Shown here one piece after another: positions 41,640 through 51,890 of a stretch of DNA of 64,000 nucleotides. Below the pieces are notes generated by a model, which was not told where the DNA came from, ran no database searches, and saw only the letters and a program-made list of their open reading frames with translations. Positions within the stretch are counted from its first letter, which is position 1. Each line of letters begins with the position of its first letter. The translations under genes were made by a program, and so were the position numbers. Source of the DNA: Monodelphis domestica (taxonomy: Eukaryota > Chordata > Mammalia > Didelphimorphia > Didelphidae); the NCBI RefSeq assembly GCF_027887165.1, contig NC_077231.1:130668487-130732486 (forward strand), in the 5' to 3' direction.

Positions 41640-42534
41640 CAAATAAGAAATGCAGGATTTGAGAGTCAGGAAGGACCTATCTCATGAGCCATTTAGACCA
41701 ACCTATATATGAAAAGCAATCTCCATGTAGCATTTGATGAGTGGTCAGTTAGCCTCCTCTTGAAAACCTCTGAAGAGGAAGCTCCCCATCTCTCTAGTCA
41801 GCCTATTCCACTTTTGGATGGTTTCAATTTTTATAAATTACATCAACACCAAATTTACATCTTTGAAACTTTCACCCATTGCTCCTCATTCTATCCTCTG
41901 GGGGTCATATAGTACATTCGAATCCCTTTTTTCTCTGCCTCGTCCACAAAATATACTTTCAAATATTTGGAAATACCAAACATACGCTCTCCTGTCCCCA
42001 AGTCTTCTCTTAGTTCTTTCAACCCATACTCACAAAACATTGACGCGAGGATCTTTCTAATCCTGGCAAACCTTCTCTCTATGTTCTCCAGTCTACTGTT
42101 TTATACTGTGATGCCAAGAATTGAGCCCAGTGCTCCACATGTGTTCTCTGAAGGGCAGAGTAGAGGCTCCACCAATTCCTCATTCCCAGAAGCTAAGCAT
42201 CTCTTAATGTAGCCCCAAAAGGATTGCTTTAACTTCTTTGGCTGCTACACTACACTGCTGACTCATAGTGAAGTTGCAGTCCTCAAAAATCCGTAGATCT
42301 TTTTTACAGACAAACTGCTGTCTAAGTGTTCCTCTCCAATCCTATACTGGCTAAGTTGATTTGTTTTGAATGAATGTGTAAGTCCTTATACTTATCCTTA
42401 TTGAAGTCAGTCGTAGTACTTTTAGTCCAGTGCTCTAACCTGTCCAGATCTTTTGGAATTTACCTTTAATGTTGTCGTTACCAGAAAATTTGAAGAACAT
42501 GTTATCTATGCCTTTATATAACTGTTAAAATATC
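41640..42534 (-). mobile_element. CR1/L3 LINE, long reversed copy, first segment
   Basis: Minus-strand CR1/L3, 3' end at the left. Landmarks read on the plus strand: 'agcctattccacttttggat', 'gggggtcatatagtacattc', 'ccaagtcttctcttagttct', 'actgtgatgccaagaattga', 'ctcttaatgtagccccaaaa', 'ggctgctacactacactgct' and 'ttacctttaatgttgtcgtt'. This is the antisense of CR1 ORF2. With 42996-43535 the copy covers about 1.5 kb of LINE, including much of the reverse-transcriptase domain. Frames are destroyed. Confidence 0.82.
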
Positions 42535-42742
42535 TAGGGGGCAGTTAGGTAGCTTAGTAGAAAGAGAGCCAGGCCTTCATATTGGAAGTCTTGAGTTCAA
42601 ATTTGGCCTCAGATGCTTCCTAGCTCTGTGACCCTGGGCAAGCTACTTAACCACAATTGCCTAACCTTTACCACTCTTCTGCTTTGGAACCAATAACTAA
42701 TAATGACTCTAAGACAGAAGGAAAGGATTTAAAAAAAAAAAC
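42535..42742 (+). mobile_element. WSINE1-like SINE inside the CR1/L3
   Basis: Plus-strand, complete: 'ggggcagttaggtagcttag', 'tcttgagttcaaatttggcc', 'tgaccctgggcaagctactt', ending in an A-run. Confidence 0.94.
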
Positions 42743-42814
42743 GTTTAATGAATCTGGATCCCTTCTCTGGAGGTCTCTAGTCACATTGATATGGTCCCAT
42801 GGATTGATATGGTC

Positions 42815-42995
42815 CTCAGTGGATTGAGAACCAGGCCTAGAGATGGAAGGTCCTAGGTTCAAGTCGGGCCTCAGACACTTCCCAGCTGTGTGACCCTGGG
42901 CAAGTCACTTGGCCCCCATTGCCTAGCCCTTTCCACTCTACTGCCTTGGAGCCAATGCACAGTATTGACTCCAAGACAGAAGGTAAGGTTTTAAA
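42815..42995 (+). mobile_element. WSINE1-like SINE, 5' truncated, second copy in tandem
   Basis: Plus-strand, very well preserved: 'cagtggattgagaaccaggc', 'cttcccagctgtgtgaccct', 'ttgactccaagacagaaggt', A-tail. The first ~15 bases of the head are missing. Confidence 0.95.
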
Positions 42996-43535
42996 AAAAA
43001 TTGAATATTAAGCCAGTTCTAAATTTATCTGACTATTATTGTCTAGGTCACATTTCTACACTTTCTTTACAAGAACTGTCAGATATATTTTATGTGATGT
43101 TTTGCTAAAATTTAGATATACTATATGCTCAGCATTCATTCCATTTACTAGGTTAATAATCCTGACAAAAAGGAAATAAGGACCTGATTTGATCTTGACT
43201 AGGCTATTCCAACTCCTTAAAATCTTTGTTATTATTGTTTCCCGTTCCAAAATTTCCCTAACTGTCTCTTTAATGATCCATTCAAGACTTTTGCCAGGAA
43301 TCAAAATCAGGCACAGTGGCTTATAGGTTGCAAACTTTATTATCTTTTCTGTAAAAAAATGTACAACTTTAGTATAATCTTGTGGTACCTTTCTTGTTTT
43401 CCATTAGCTTTTGAATAATACCTATAATTAATCAGAAATCATCTTTTTAAATTCCTTTGGTCCCTGAAGATAGATTCATCCTTGTTAGGCAGCTTGAATT
43501 CATCAAAGGCAACTAAGTGTGATCTTGACATCTTT
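42996..43535 (-). mobile_element. CR1/L3 LINE, second segment
   Basis: Continuation: 'agccagttctaaatttatct', 'ttttgctaaaatttagatat', 'acttttgccaggaatcaaaa', 'aatcttgtggtacctttctt' and 'cagcttgaattcatcaaagg', all antisense CR1 reverse-transcriptase text. Confidence 0.82.
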
Positions 43536-43556
43536 TATCCCCCTTTACCTATTTAT

Positions 43557-43758
43557 TCATTTTAAAAGCCCTTATCTTCATCATAGAATCAATAGTGTGT
43601 ATTGGTTTCAAGGCAGAGGAACAGTCAGGGTTAGGTAATAAAGGTTAAATGACTTGCCCAAGGTCACACAGCTAGGAAGTGTCTGAGGCCACATTTGAAC
43701 CCCTAACTTCCCATCTTTAGGCCTGGTTATTAATTCATTGAACCACCTAGTTGCCCCC
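43557..43758 (-). mobile_element. WSINE1-like SINE
   Basis: Minus-strand, full length: 'tgacttgcccaaggtcacac', 'tgaaccacctagttgccccc'. Confidence 0.93.
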
Positions 43759-43764
43759 CTTCAC

Positions 43765-45395
43765 TTATTTTTAGTACCTTATTTTTTCCAATTACATGTA
43801 AAAACAGGTTTTAATATTCATTAAAAAATTGAATCCCAAATTCTCTCCCTCTTTTCCTTCCTTCTCTCACCCCTGATTCATAAGGCAAACAAATTGATAT
43901 AGTTTATGTAGTATAGTATTTTAAAACATGTTTCCATACTTAACATTGTGAAAAAAGACAGACAAGAAAACCCCAAGAAAAATAAATTTTAAAAAGTTCA
44001 ATCTGCATTTAGATTCCACAAATTCTTTTTTTGGAAGTAGATAATATTTTTCATCATAAGGCTTTCACAATTGTCTTGGATCTTTGTATTGCTGAGAATA
44101 GCTAAGTCATTCACAGCTGCTCATCCCAGATTATCTGGAAAGATCACAATGTTCAGGCTTTCAGGTAGTCCAGTATTCTTTAATTATCTTTGCTAGGCTA
44201 ATTGTTTCTGGGCTAATTGTTTTCTCAATGAGATATTTCACATTTTCTCCATTTTTCATTTTGTTTTATTGTTTCTTACTGTCTTATGTAGTCATTAGCT
44301 TCCACTTGACTAATTCTAATTTTTAAGAAATTATTTTCTTCATTAAAATTTTTGTATCTCTTTCTCCATTTGGCCCATTTTGCTTTAAAAAAACTTAAAA
44401 AAATTTTTTTGGGGCCTCTTAACATTTGGGACATTTTGTTTTTTTTCTTCAGTTTTTATGTTATTTTCTGCATTTTTTTTGTGCTTTATTCATCAAACTA
44501 GTGAATCTTGCATCATTTCCATTTTTTCTATTTTTCTTCTGCTTCTCTAATTTGATTTTTAAGATCCTTTTGGAGCTCTTTCAGGACCTGAGATGAATTT
44601 GAATTTTTGTTTGAGGCTTCACATGTGGTTATTTTAATCTTAGTGCTTTCCTCTCAATTTGTGCCTTGTTCTTTTCTATGACCATAGTAGTTTTATATAG
44701 TATGATACTTCCCCTCCTTTGGATGTTTGTTCATTTTCCCAGCCTTTTCCTTGACTTCATATTTTTAAATTGGGCTCTGTTCCTGGAGTAGAAGGGGCAT
44801 TGACTAAACTTCAGGGTTTTTTGTGGGAGTCTATCAGTTTTAGTTCTACCACCTTAAAAGGAGAAGTTGATCAATGTTGTCCTGGCTTGTGCAATCACTC
44901 CTTTCTATAGTTGAGCTTTGACCTGAGTCTCTGCTTCTGTTAATTCTCTTTCTTGCCCTGGGACTTAAGTAAGGGCAATGCCACAAGTGCTAGCAAATAA
45001 TCACTTGCAATCTTCTGACCAGTTTTCTGACATTTTACTACCAGTGGGCTGAGAGCTCTGGAAGCCACCTCTCACTGCTGATTTAGTCCCCTACCTTCCC
45101 AAAGCCTGATATTGCCTTGGACTGGAGTTTGGGGTCCTCACTGATGGTTTCCTCCTAGGCTTGAGTCCTGGGTGGGGTGCTCTTAGCTTGGCAGGCTTAC
45201 ACTGTGTACCTTTATCCCTTTAGTGAAACAGACTTTTCCTGCCAACCTTCCAAGCTATCTTGAGACAGAAAATTGCTTCATCCCATTCCTTTTCTGGTTC
45301 TGCTACGCCAGAATTCATTTGGAGGTTGTTTTTTTTTTTTAAACATTGTTTAGAGTGGAATTTGAGGCAGTTTAACAATTTCTTGCCTCTTCCCT
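43765..45395 (-). mobile_element. HAL1-like old L1 relic (3'UTR joined to 5' half)
   Basis: Left part 43765-44125 is the old L1 3'UTR and last ORF2 codons ('ttccaattacatgtaaaaac', 'ttgctgagaatagctaagtc'). From about 44150 the text jumps to the ORF1/5' side: 'ggctttcaggtagtccagta', 'aatgagatatttcacatttt', 'gtcattagcttccacttgac' and finally 5'-end-like 'agtgaaacagacttttcctg', 'ccaacttccaagctatct'-like sequence near 45240. Most of ORF2 is absent, as in HAL1 (half-L1) elements. The relic at 24455-26035 has a similar layout. Confidence 0.55.
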
Positions 45396-45400
45396 GTCTT

Positions 45401-45825
45401 TTAAAAAACTTGGAAAGACTTAGATGAAATCATGCAAAGTGAAGTGAGAAGAACCAGGAAAATACTGTACATAGTAGTTTCAATATTGCATGGCGATCAA
45501 TTGTGAATGACTCATCTATTCTCAGCAATATGATAGTCTAAGCAATTCCAAAGGACTTATGATGAAGGATGCTCTTCACCTCCAGAAAAGGAACAGATGG
45601 AATCTGAATGCAGAATGAAGCATATTATTTTTTAACTTAATTTAATTTATGGAAGGTTTTTTTGTTATGCATTTTCTTCTACATAGAAATATGATTGAAC
45701 CTGTAGAAATTATATCAAATTGCTATCTCAGAGAAGGATGAAGGGAGGGAGAGAATCTAAACCTCAAAATTTTAGAAAACATAAAAAATTTTTCCCTATA
45801 ATTGGGAAAAAGTAAAACATCATTC
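45401..45825 (+). mobile_element. Old L1 3' end, plus strand
   Basis: 'acttggaaagacttagatga', 'aatcatgcaaagtgaagtga', 'tgaatgactcatctattctc', then 3'UTR to 'gggaaaaagtaaaacatc'. It begins at the same L1 position at which the adjacent minus-strand piece begins. Confidence 0.88.
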
Positions 45826-45840
45826 ATATATACATATATA

Positions 45841-46485
45841 TCTTTGCAGGTTTTTCTGAAAGTTTTCTGTTCATCATTGATTATGGTATAATAGTATTCC
45901 ACGTTCCACATCTTTTCCCATTATTCCTCAATTGATGGATGTCCTCAATTTCGAATTCTTTGCCACCACAAAAATAGCTGCTATATATTTTTTTCCTTTC
46001 TTTTAAAAAAGATCTCTTTGGCATTCAGATCCAGTAATGCTATTTTTGGGTCAAAGGGTATGCACAGTCTTATGGCCTTTTGAACATAGTTCCAAATTGC
46101 TCTCTAGAATGGCAAGATCAGTTAACAACTCTACCAACAGTGCACCACATGCTCTGTAACATTTGTTTGCCTTTTCTGTCATATTAGCCAGTCTGCTAGG
46201 TTATGAGGTAGTACCTCATAGTTGTTTTAATTTGCATTTCTCTAGTTGATAGTGATTAGAGAATTTTTTCATATGACTATAGCTAGCTTGATTTCTTTCT
46301 CTGAAAGTTGACTTTTCATATCCTTTGACCATTTATCAATTGGGAACTTATATTTTTATATATTTGCCCCTATTTTTTTAATGCATTTGAGAAATGAAAC
46401 CTTTATCAGAGAAATTTGCTGCAAATTTTCCCCCTCATTTTTCTATTTCCTTCTAAATCTTCACTGTGTTGGTATACTACCTCTC
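45841..46485 (-). mobile_element. Old L1 ORF2 piece lacking its 3'UTR
   Basis: 'tctttgcaggtttttctgaa', 'atggtataatagtattccac', 'ttgccaccacaaaaatagct', 'attagccagtctgctaggtt', 'ttaatttgcatttctctagt'. An L1 insertion normally keeps its 3' end; here the 3'UTR is missing and an inverted one lies next door. Confidence 0.88.
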
Positions 46486-46497
46486 CTTCTTAGGTGG

Positions 46498-46692
46498 GGA
46501 GAAAGGAAGAGAGAGAGTGAGACAGAGACAGAGATAGTGATAGAGATGGAAAAAGACACAGGGAGTCAGAGATAGAAACAGAGGGAGAAAAAGAAAGACA
46601 GAGACCAAGATAAAGACAAGCATAGCGATTGAGATAAAGAGAAACAGATTGGCAGAAAGATAGAGATACAGAGAAAAGGAGAGACAGAGAAA
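46498..46692. repeat. Purine-rich (GA)-type degenerate simple repeat
   Basis: About 195 bases of 'gagaca', 'gagata' and 'gaaaga' words, nearly all A/G on the plus strand. Roughly complementary in composition to the CT tract at 49031-49290. Confidence 0.85.
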
Positions 46693-47250
46693 TATATTCT
46701 CTGTATAATTAAAGTTCCTTGTTACTGTTACATCAACCTTCGGCGTTGGACTTATCTATTTTCCAAACTCATTTATTCCTCTTTTCTCTCCACATGGCCT
46801 GAAATATATTCCAGTGATAAAATAACTTTTGTTTCCCCTGCCATTGACTTATACTTAAATTATGTATTATATTTCTCTATCTACTTTCTGGATTGGGTCA
46901 CATTAGTAAACCTTTTAAATATATGATTTATATAGCCCTCTTTTCTATTGTTTCTTTTGAATAAGCCATTCCATAAAAAGCCATATATTCTAATCACTAG
47001 TTTCATTCTGCTTCATCTTAGTGATGCCTATGATGCCAAATTCTCAATCTTTTGTTAGGATTTCTAGACCCTTCTGATATGTGACCCCAGGGTAGTTTGC
47101 CATTGACTTCTTTCTTGGCTGTGAACTATGAGCTTCTGGTAGTCTCAGCTGACATCTTTCTTCCTTTGTTGTAGCTACATTCTATGGTAGCTACCTTGGT
47201 GGATTTACATAAGATAGCGCTCTTACTTCCATTTCCTTTTTAGCTTTTTT
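46693..47250. other. Unassigned sequence
   Basis: About 560 bases, nothing recognised. Confidence 0.4.
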
Positions 47251-47448
47251 TTTTAAACCCTTACCTTTTGTCTTATAATCAATACTGTATATTGGTTCCC
47301 AGGCAGAAGAGTGGTAAGGGTTAGGCAAAGGGGGTCAAGTGACTTGCCCAGGGTCACACAGCTAGGAAGTGTCTGAGGCCAGATTTGAACCTAGGACCTC
47401 CCGTCTCTAGGCCTGGCTCTCAACCCACTGAGCTACCCAGCTGTCTCC
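47251..47448 (-). mobile_element. WSINE1-like SINE
   Basis: Minus-strand, well preserved ('gtgacttgcccagggtcaca', 'ctcaacccactgagctaccc'). Candidate duplication 'cctttttag' on both sides (near 47235 and 47450). Confidence 0.95.
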
Positions 47449-47454
47449 TCCTTT

Positions 47455-48527
47455 TTAGTTTTAAAACATTTTAAATTAGATTTCTTAATACATCCAGAAA
47501 GTACCTTCTAACCATTCTTTGTTCTTTGCAATGTCTTGAATGAATACCCCAGGAAGACAGCAAATCTCAAGCAAGTTAGCAGCTAACTGTCTCAGTACTC
47601 CTGAGCAAGGATACACCAATCACCACTTGTCTTTCCTTGATGCATATTGGATATTTTCTCAACCCCCCTAGTTTCTATGGCTGTACAATGTAATTTTTCT
47701 TTGAGAAGAGCCTCAAATCTATTTCTGAGCTTTAAACTCAATGCACCTAATCTTTCCCTTCTCTTTTTCCTTTATCTGTCATTATTCCATTCTTCAACCT
47801 CTTGACAAGGCTGAAATCTCCCCTTTTCTGCATCAGATCCTCTCCACCCCCACCACCAAGTGAAATCTGATTTTGTTTTCCCTTGGGAACATTTTGTTAT
47901 CCTCAACAACATGGAGCATGAAGAGGAATTCCTCAAATTCTTTCACTTTCTCATCTGACAGAGAGAGAAGACTACATTTGAATACTACATCTAGTTACTC
48001 AACTTAAGCAGAAATACAAAAATTGCACACTCAATATGAGTCATTAGAACATTTTCCCTGTTCTCCTTACTAATTGAGATTTCCCCCTTTCTAAAACATT
48101 TACCCTAAGAAATTCATTAAAACTCTTATTGTCAATCCTGCTCTCCCACAAAAAAACTTGACAAGCCCCAGACATCAATAATAATAAGTGATCTTCGCCT
48201 CCACTTTATTTTCCACCAGCTTATTCAACTTCACCAACTTATACTGCACAAAAATTTACTTTAAATTTGCCTTATTCTTCAACTGTTTTACTTATATTTT
48301 TATATTTACCTCGTCTTGCCTTGCCAACTTTCTTTAGTATTCCTCTTCCTTCTTAATCTTCCCTAATGCCTCTGCCTTGAAGCCTGCTCTCTGGATTGCT
48401 GATCTCTTGCCATTGGTGAGAATACCAGGCGTGTTTCTACATATACATTTATATTTATGAGGGACCCTAGGCATGCTTATTTTATTCCTAGTTCCATGAA
48501 TTCCTAAGAATTCTCTGTTACCTCATC
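47455..48527. other. Unassigned sequence, possibly old L2 in its right half
   Basis: No feature supported in 47455-47765. From 47765 to 48500 a C/T-rich text resembles the 5' side of L2 in composition and leads into an L2 3' end at 48908, but I could not align it block by block. Confidence 0.35.
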
Positions 48528-48545
48528 AACAAATTTACTGCATAT

Positions 48546-48889
48546 GATCTTGAACAAGTTGGAGGGGTCTACGAGAAAACACTATCCACATTCAGAGGAA
48601 AAACTGTGGGAGTAAAAACACAGAAGAAAAACAACTGCTTGATTACATGGGTTGAGGGGATATGGCTGGGGATGTAGACTCTGAATGAATATCCTAATGC
48701 AAACACCAACAACATGGATCTCTGATCCTCTGATCAAGGACACAAGTAATACTCAATGAAATTGCGTGTCAGCTGCGGGAAGGGTGGGAAGAGAGGAGGG
48801 AGGGAAATAAAGTGAGTATTTTAACCAAGGAATAATATTCTAAATTGACTAAATAAATTAATTAAAAAAACCAAAAAAAGTAAAAAAAA
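48546..48889 (+). mobile_element. L1 3'UTR with 18-bp target-site duplication
   Basis: Plus-strand, 344 bases: 'cacattcagaggaaaaactg', 'gggagtaaaaacacagaaga', 'tggctggggatgtagactct', 'ttctaaattgactaaataaa' then an A-rich tail. Flanked by the perfect 'aacaaatttactgcatat' at 48528-48545 and 48890-48907. It contains a short local duplication 'ctctgatc' near 48718-48735. Confidence 0.96.
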
Positions 48890-48907
48890 AACAAATTTAC
48901 TGCATAT

Positions 48908-49012
48908 AGTCTTTCTCCTATTAGAATGTAGGCTCTTTGAGGGTAGGGATTCTTTTTTGCTTATATTTGCCCAGCACTTAGCACAATGATGAATAATACT
49001 TAACTGATACCC
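48908..49012 (+). mobile_element. L2 3' end
   Basis: 'ctattagaatgtaggctctt', 'tgagggtagggattctttt', 'gcccagcacttagcacaatg' are plus-strand L2 3' terminus. Confidence 0.8.
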
Positions 49013-49027
49013 TATGTATTTCCCCCT

Positions 49028-49030
<3 letters not shown>

Positions 49031-49110
<80 letters not shown>
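49031..49110. repeat. (CT)40 pure microsatellite
   Basis: Eighty uninterrupted bases of CT, the longest perfect simple repeat in the window. Confidence 0.99.
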
Positions 49111-49113
<3 letters not shown>

Positions 49114-49280
49114 TTATTCCCTCTCTCTCTCCCATCTCTGTCTCTGTCTCTGCCTCTGTTTCTGTCTGTTTCTCTTTGTCTCTGTTTCCATCTTTCTGTT
49201 TCTCCGTCTCTCTTTGTGTCTCTGTCTTCTCTCTGTCTGTCTGTCTGTCTTTCCCTCCCTGTCTCTCTCTCTCAAATCTT
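49111..49280. repeat. Degenerate pyrimidine tract
   Basis: Continues the CT run as 'tctgtctctg', 'gtttctgtct' and '(ctgt)n' words. Together with the pure run it yields long Ser-Leu and Arg-Glu frames on the two strands; these are artefacts of simple sequence. Confidence 0.92.
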
Positions 49281-49424
49281 TCTGGTAGAAGGTCATACAC
49301 TCTTTACACCTCCCCCCCTTTCCCAAAAGGAGCAGAGAGAGAAGTGTCCTGGTACCTCTTTGGAGGAGGCCAGACTTGCTATTTGTCATTGTTCGTTTTA
49401 GCTTATTTTGTAGCTATTGTTTTT

Positions 49425-49765
49425 TCCACTTGTGTTGTTCTGTTACTTTTGCCATGTATTTTGTTTTCTTGACTTTGCTTACTTCCGACTCCATCAGTTT
49501 ATGTAAACCTTCCTGTGCTTCTTTGTATCCATCACATGCATCGTTTCTTATAGCACAGAAGTATTTCTTTATATCCAGGTACCATGATTTGCTAAGCTAT
49601 TCTCTAATTTATGTACATCTACTTTGTTTCCAGTTCTTTGCTATGATAAAAATGTTGCTATAAATATTTTGTTGCATATGGAGTCTTTCAAATCATGCTG
49701 CAAGATCATTTTAGTTCTATAATTCACACTTCCATCAGCACCCCTAATCCTGAGGCTCTTCCCTT
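49425..49765 (-). mobile_element. Old L1 ORF2-end fragment
   Basis: 'ttcttatagcacagaagtat', 'ccaggtaccatgatttgcta', 'gtttccagttctttgctatg', 'ataaatattttgttgcatat' on the minus strand; strongly decayed. Confidence 0.72.
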
Positions 49766-49829
49766 TTCTTTGAGAGGGTAAAGTTGGGAAGCTTCTCCCA
49801 GAACCTTCTTTAAAACCAAACCAAACAAA

Positions 49830-50012
49830 AAAAAACCCTTACCTTCTGTCTTACATTCATTATTGTTTATTGATTCCAAGGCAGAAAGGCTAGGCAAAGG
49901 GAGTTAAGTGACTTGCCCAGGGTCACACAGCTATGAAGTGTCTGAGGGCAGAATCGAGCTCTGGGACTGGCTCTCAATCCATTTAGCCACCTAGCTATTG
50001 CCTCCACCTCCC
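49830..50012 (-). mobile_element. WSINE1-like SINE with imperfect target-site duplication
   Basis: Minus-strand copy with a small internal deletion. Flanks 'ctcccagaaccttcttta' (from 49795) and 'ctcccagaatcttctttt' (50013-50030) differ at two positions. Confidence 0.93.
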
Positions 50013-50039
50013 CTCCCAGAATCTTCTTTTAAGGAAAGT

Positions 50040-50272
50040 ACCTAGGCCAGTCATCCTTTCATTTCCCATCTATCTTCTTTCCTTTAGACGTAGACATCCT
50101 GCTCGTCAATAAGTATCTCTTCTGCTCCCTTTCATCTTCCTTTTGGAGTGTTGTCTTTCCCCATTACATTATAAGCTCCTTGAAGGAAGGGATACTTTTC
50201 CTATTTCTCTTTGCATTCCCAGTGCCTGAGACATTTCAGGTGCTTAATAAATGTTTAGTGACTGACTGATCA
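50040..50272 (+). mobile_element. L2 3' end
   Basis: 'cattacattataagctcctt', 'gaaggaagggatacttttcc', 'tgcattcccagtgcctgaga', 'gtgcttaataaatgtttagt', 'gactgactga'. The right end is the usual L2 tail. Confidence 0.9.
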
Positions 50273-50284
50273 TTCATTGGCCCT

Positions 50285-50365
50285 CTTAGAAACAAAATAT
50301 ATACAAAATAAACATGGTAATTTTTGTGGTGGTGGTTAATTGGGAAGGGAAGTCTGCCTAGGAAT
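50285..50365 (-). mobile_element. L2-like fragment, reversed
   Basis: 'aatatatacaaaataaacat' followed by 'ggtggttaattgggaaggga' parallels 51700-51775 in a better L2 copy. Short, so tentative. Confidence 0.45.
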
Positions 50366-51184
50366 GGGAAACTTTGGGTGAGAAGATACGGACATTTTAG
50401 CCATTTTATTTGCATAGTTCCAAATGTATTCTTTTCGTTGATGTTTTCTTTTGTCATTTTTTTATATAGAGTTCCTCATTAGTTATATGTTGCAGCTTGT
50501 TCCCATGCAAAATGAACTTTTTCCATAGCTCTAAATGTGATATTCATTTTAATTCTTTCAAAGCAGCTGTATGCCATGTCTCCTGACCTCTGGTAACACT
50601 GATCTAATCTTAGTATTAAAAAGATGGGCTTTTGCTTTCATGGGAAGTTGTGGGTCAATAAAAGAGCTTTGTTAGTGCCTGCTAAAGCTGAGCATGGTGA
50701 GTGTCATTATGGATTTTCCTTTCTGCCAAGGCATCAGGTACTCTTTCTTGCCAAAGGAAGAACACCAGACTGCCAAGATTAATGTTGTGATGTCGTGTTC
50801 AAATTCTATCACCTGGGAAACTAATAACATTAGAGTTACTCTGCTTGGAAAAACCCTCATGCTTTAAATTTGTCACATATAAAAACTCAAGTTAATGAAG
50901 ATAAGTACGTCAAGTAAGAAATAATGCTATTAAGAAATAAATTAATGGACAGACCGATAGGGGGACATATGAAGCAAGAAAGAAAAAAATCATTGAATTG
51001 TAAAAGTAGAAATGTAATAAGCTCTGAGTCCTTCTCACAGGAGATTAGAGAAAAGGCATTTACAGAGAAGATGAGTATCCACTTTGAAACCTTTCTCTCT
51101 CTTGCATTCTGCCTCTGTTTCAATGAGTACAGAGTCTGGTATATTCTCCTTCTCCACCCCAAACCTTATCTTTTTGGATATTAA
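50366..51184. other. Unassigned sequence
   Basis: About 820 bases; no repeat recognised. Frames of 86-91 codons on both strands overlap each other (50887-51184) and have no recognisable domain. Confidence 0.45.
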
Positions 51185-51382
51185 TAATGACAACTATGTG
51201 CCAGGCAATGTACTAAGCTCTTTATAATTATTTACTCATTTGACCTGCATATTAACCCTAGGAGATAGGTCATATTATGATTCCTATTTTACAGATGGGG
51301 AAATTGAAGCAAACAGAGATTAAGAGACTTGCCCAGGTTTGAACAACTAGTAAATATCTGAGGCTGGATTTGAACTCAGACC
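51185..51382 (-). mobile_element. MIR/THER1 SINE (split by another SINE)
   Basis: 'caactatgtgccaggcaatg', 'tttataattatttactcatt', 'tcctattttacagatgggga', 'ctgaggctggatttgaactc'. It resumes at 51541 with 'atgactccaggtctggtgct', 'caatccatg'. Confidence 0.87.
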
Positions 51383-51540
51383 CTGGAGAAGTCACTAAAC
51401 CTTGTTTGCTTCAGTTTTCTCTTCTATAAGATGAACTGGAGTAGGAAATGGCAATCTGTTCCAGTATCTTTGCCAACAAAATCCCAAAGAGGGTCTTAAA
51501 GAGCTGGACCTTATTGAAAAATAACTAAACAACAACAACA
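51383..51540 (+). mobile_element. Mar1-like SINE, 5' truncated, inside the MIR
   Basis: Plus-strand: 'agaagtcactaaaccttgtt', 'gtaggaaatggcaatctgtt', 'ttgccaacaaaatcccaaag', tail 'actaaacaacaacaac'. Confidence 0.87.
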
Positions 51541-51544
51541 TGAC

Positions 51545-51890
51545 TCCAGGTCTGGTGCTCAATCCATGTCCAAGCAAACATTTATTAAGCATATATTATG
51601 TGGGAAACACTGTGATAGGCTCTGGGCTATGGAGACAAGACTGAAATACCCTTGGGTTTAGATTCTTTTAGAGGTAACCATGTATATACATAAAACAAAT
51701 CTAAAATATATACAAAATAAGTGTGGCCATTTCTGGGGTGGTGAGCAGTTGGGAGGGAACTTGCAGCTGAGGAAGCATCTCATGTAGGAAGAGGTGGCAC
51801 TAGAAGGAGCTAGAGATCCTACCAAGCAGTGATGTGGCTGAATTGTATTCTGGGTAAGGGGGACAGACAGCCTGTGCAAGGCATGAAAAT
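51545..51890 (-). mobile_element. L2 LINE fragment, reversed
   Basis: 'caaacatttattaagcatat', 'ggctctgggctatggagaca', 'tatacaaaataagtgtggcc', 'agtgatgtggctgaattgta', 'gacagacagcctgtgcaagg' follow the order of the reversed L2 3' region. Confidence 0.72.

Noticed and set aside
45401..46485. Twin-primed L1 insertion
   Set aside because: In twin priming the inverted 5' part precedes the sense 3' part with the poly-A outside; here the 3' end points inward, so the order does not fit.
49014..49472. 152-codon plus frame and overlapping 159-codon minus frame
   Set aside because: They are translations of the CT tract (Ser-Leu and Arg-Glu repeats) with no domain; simple-sequence artefacts.
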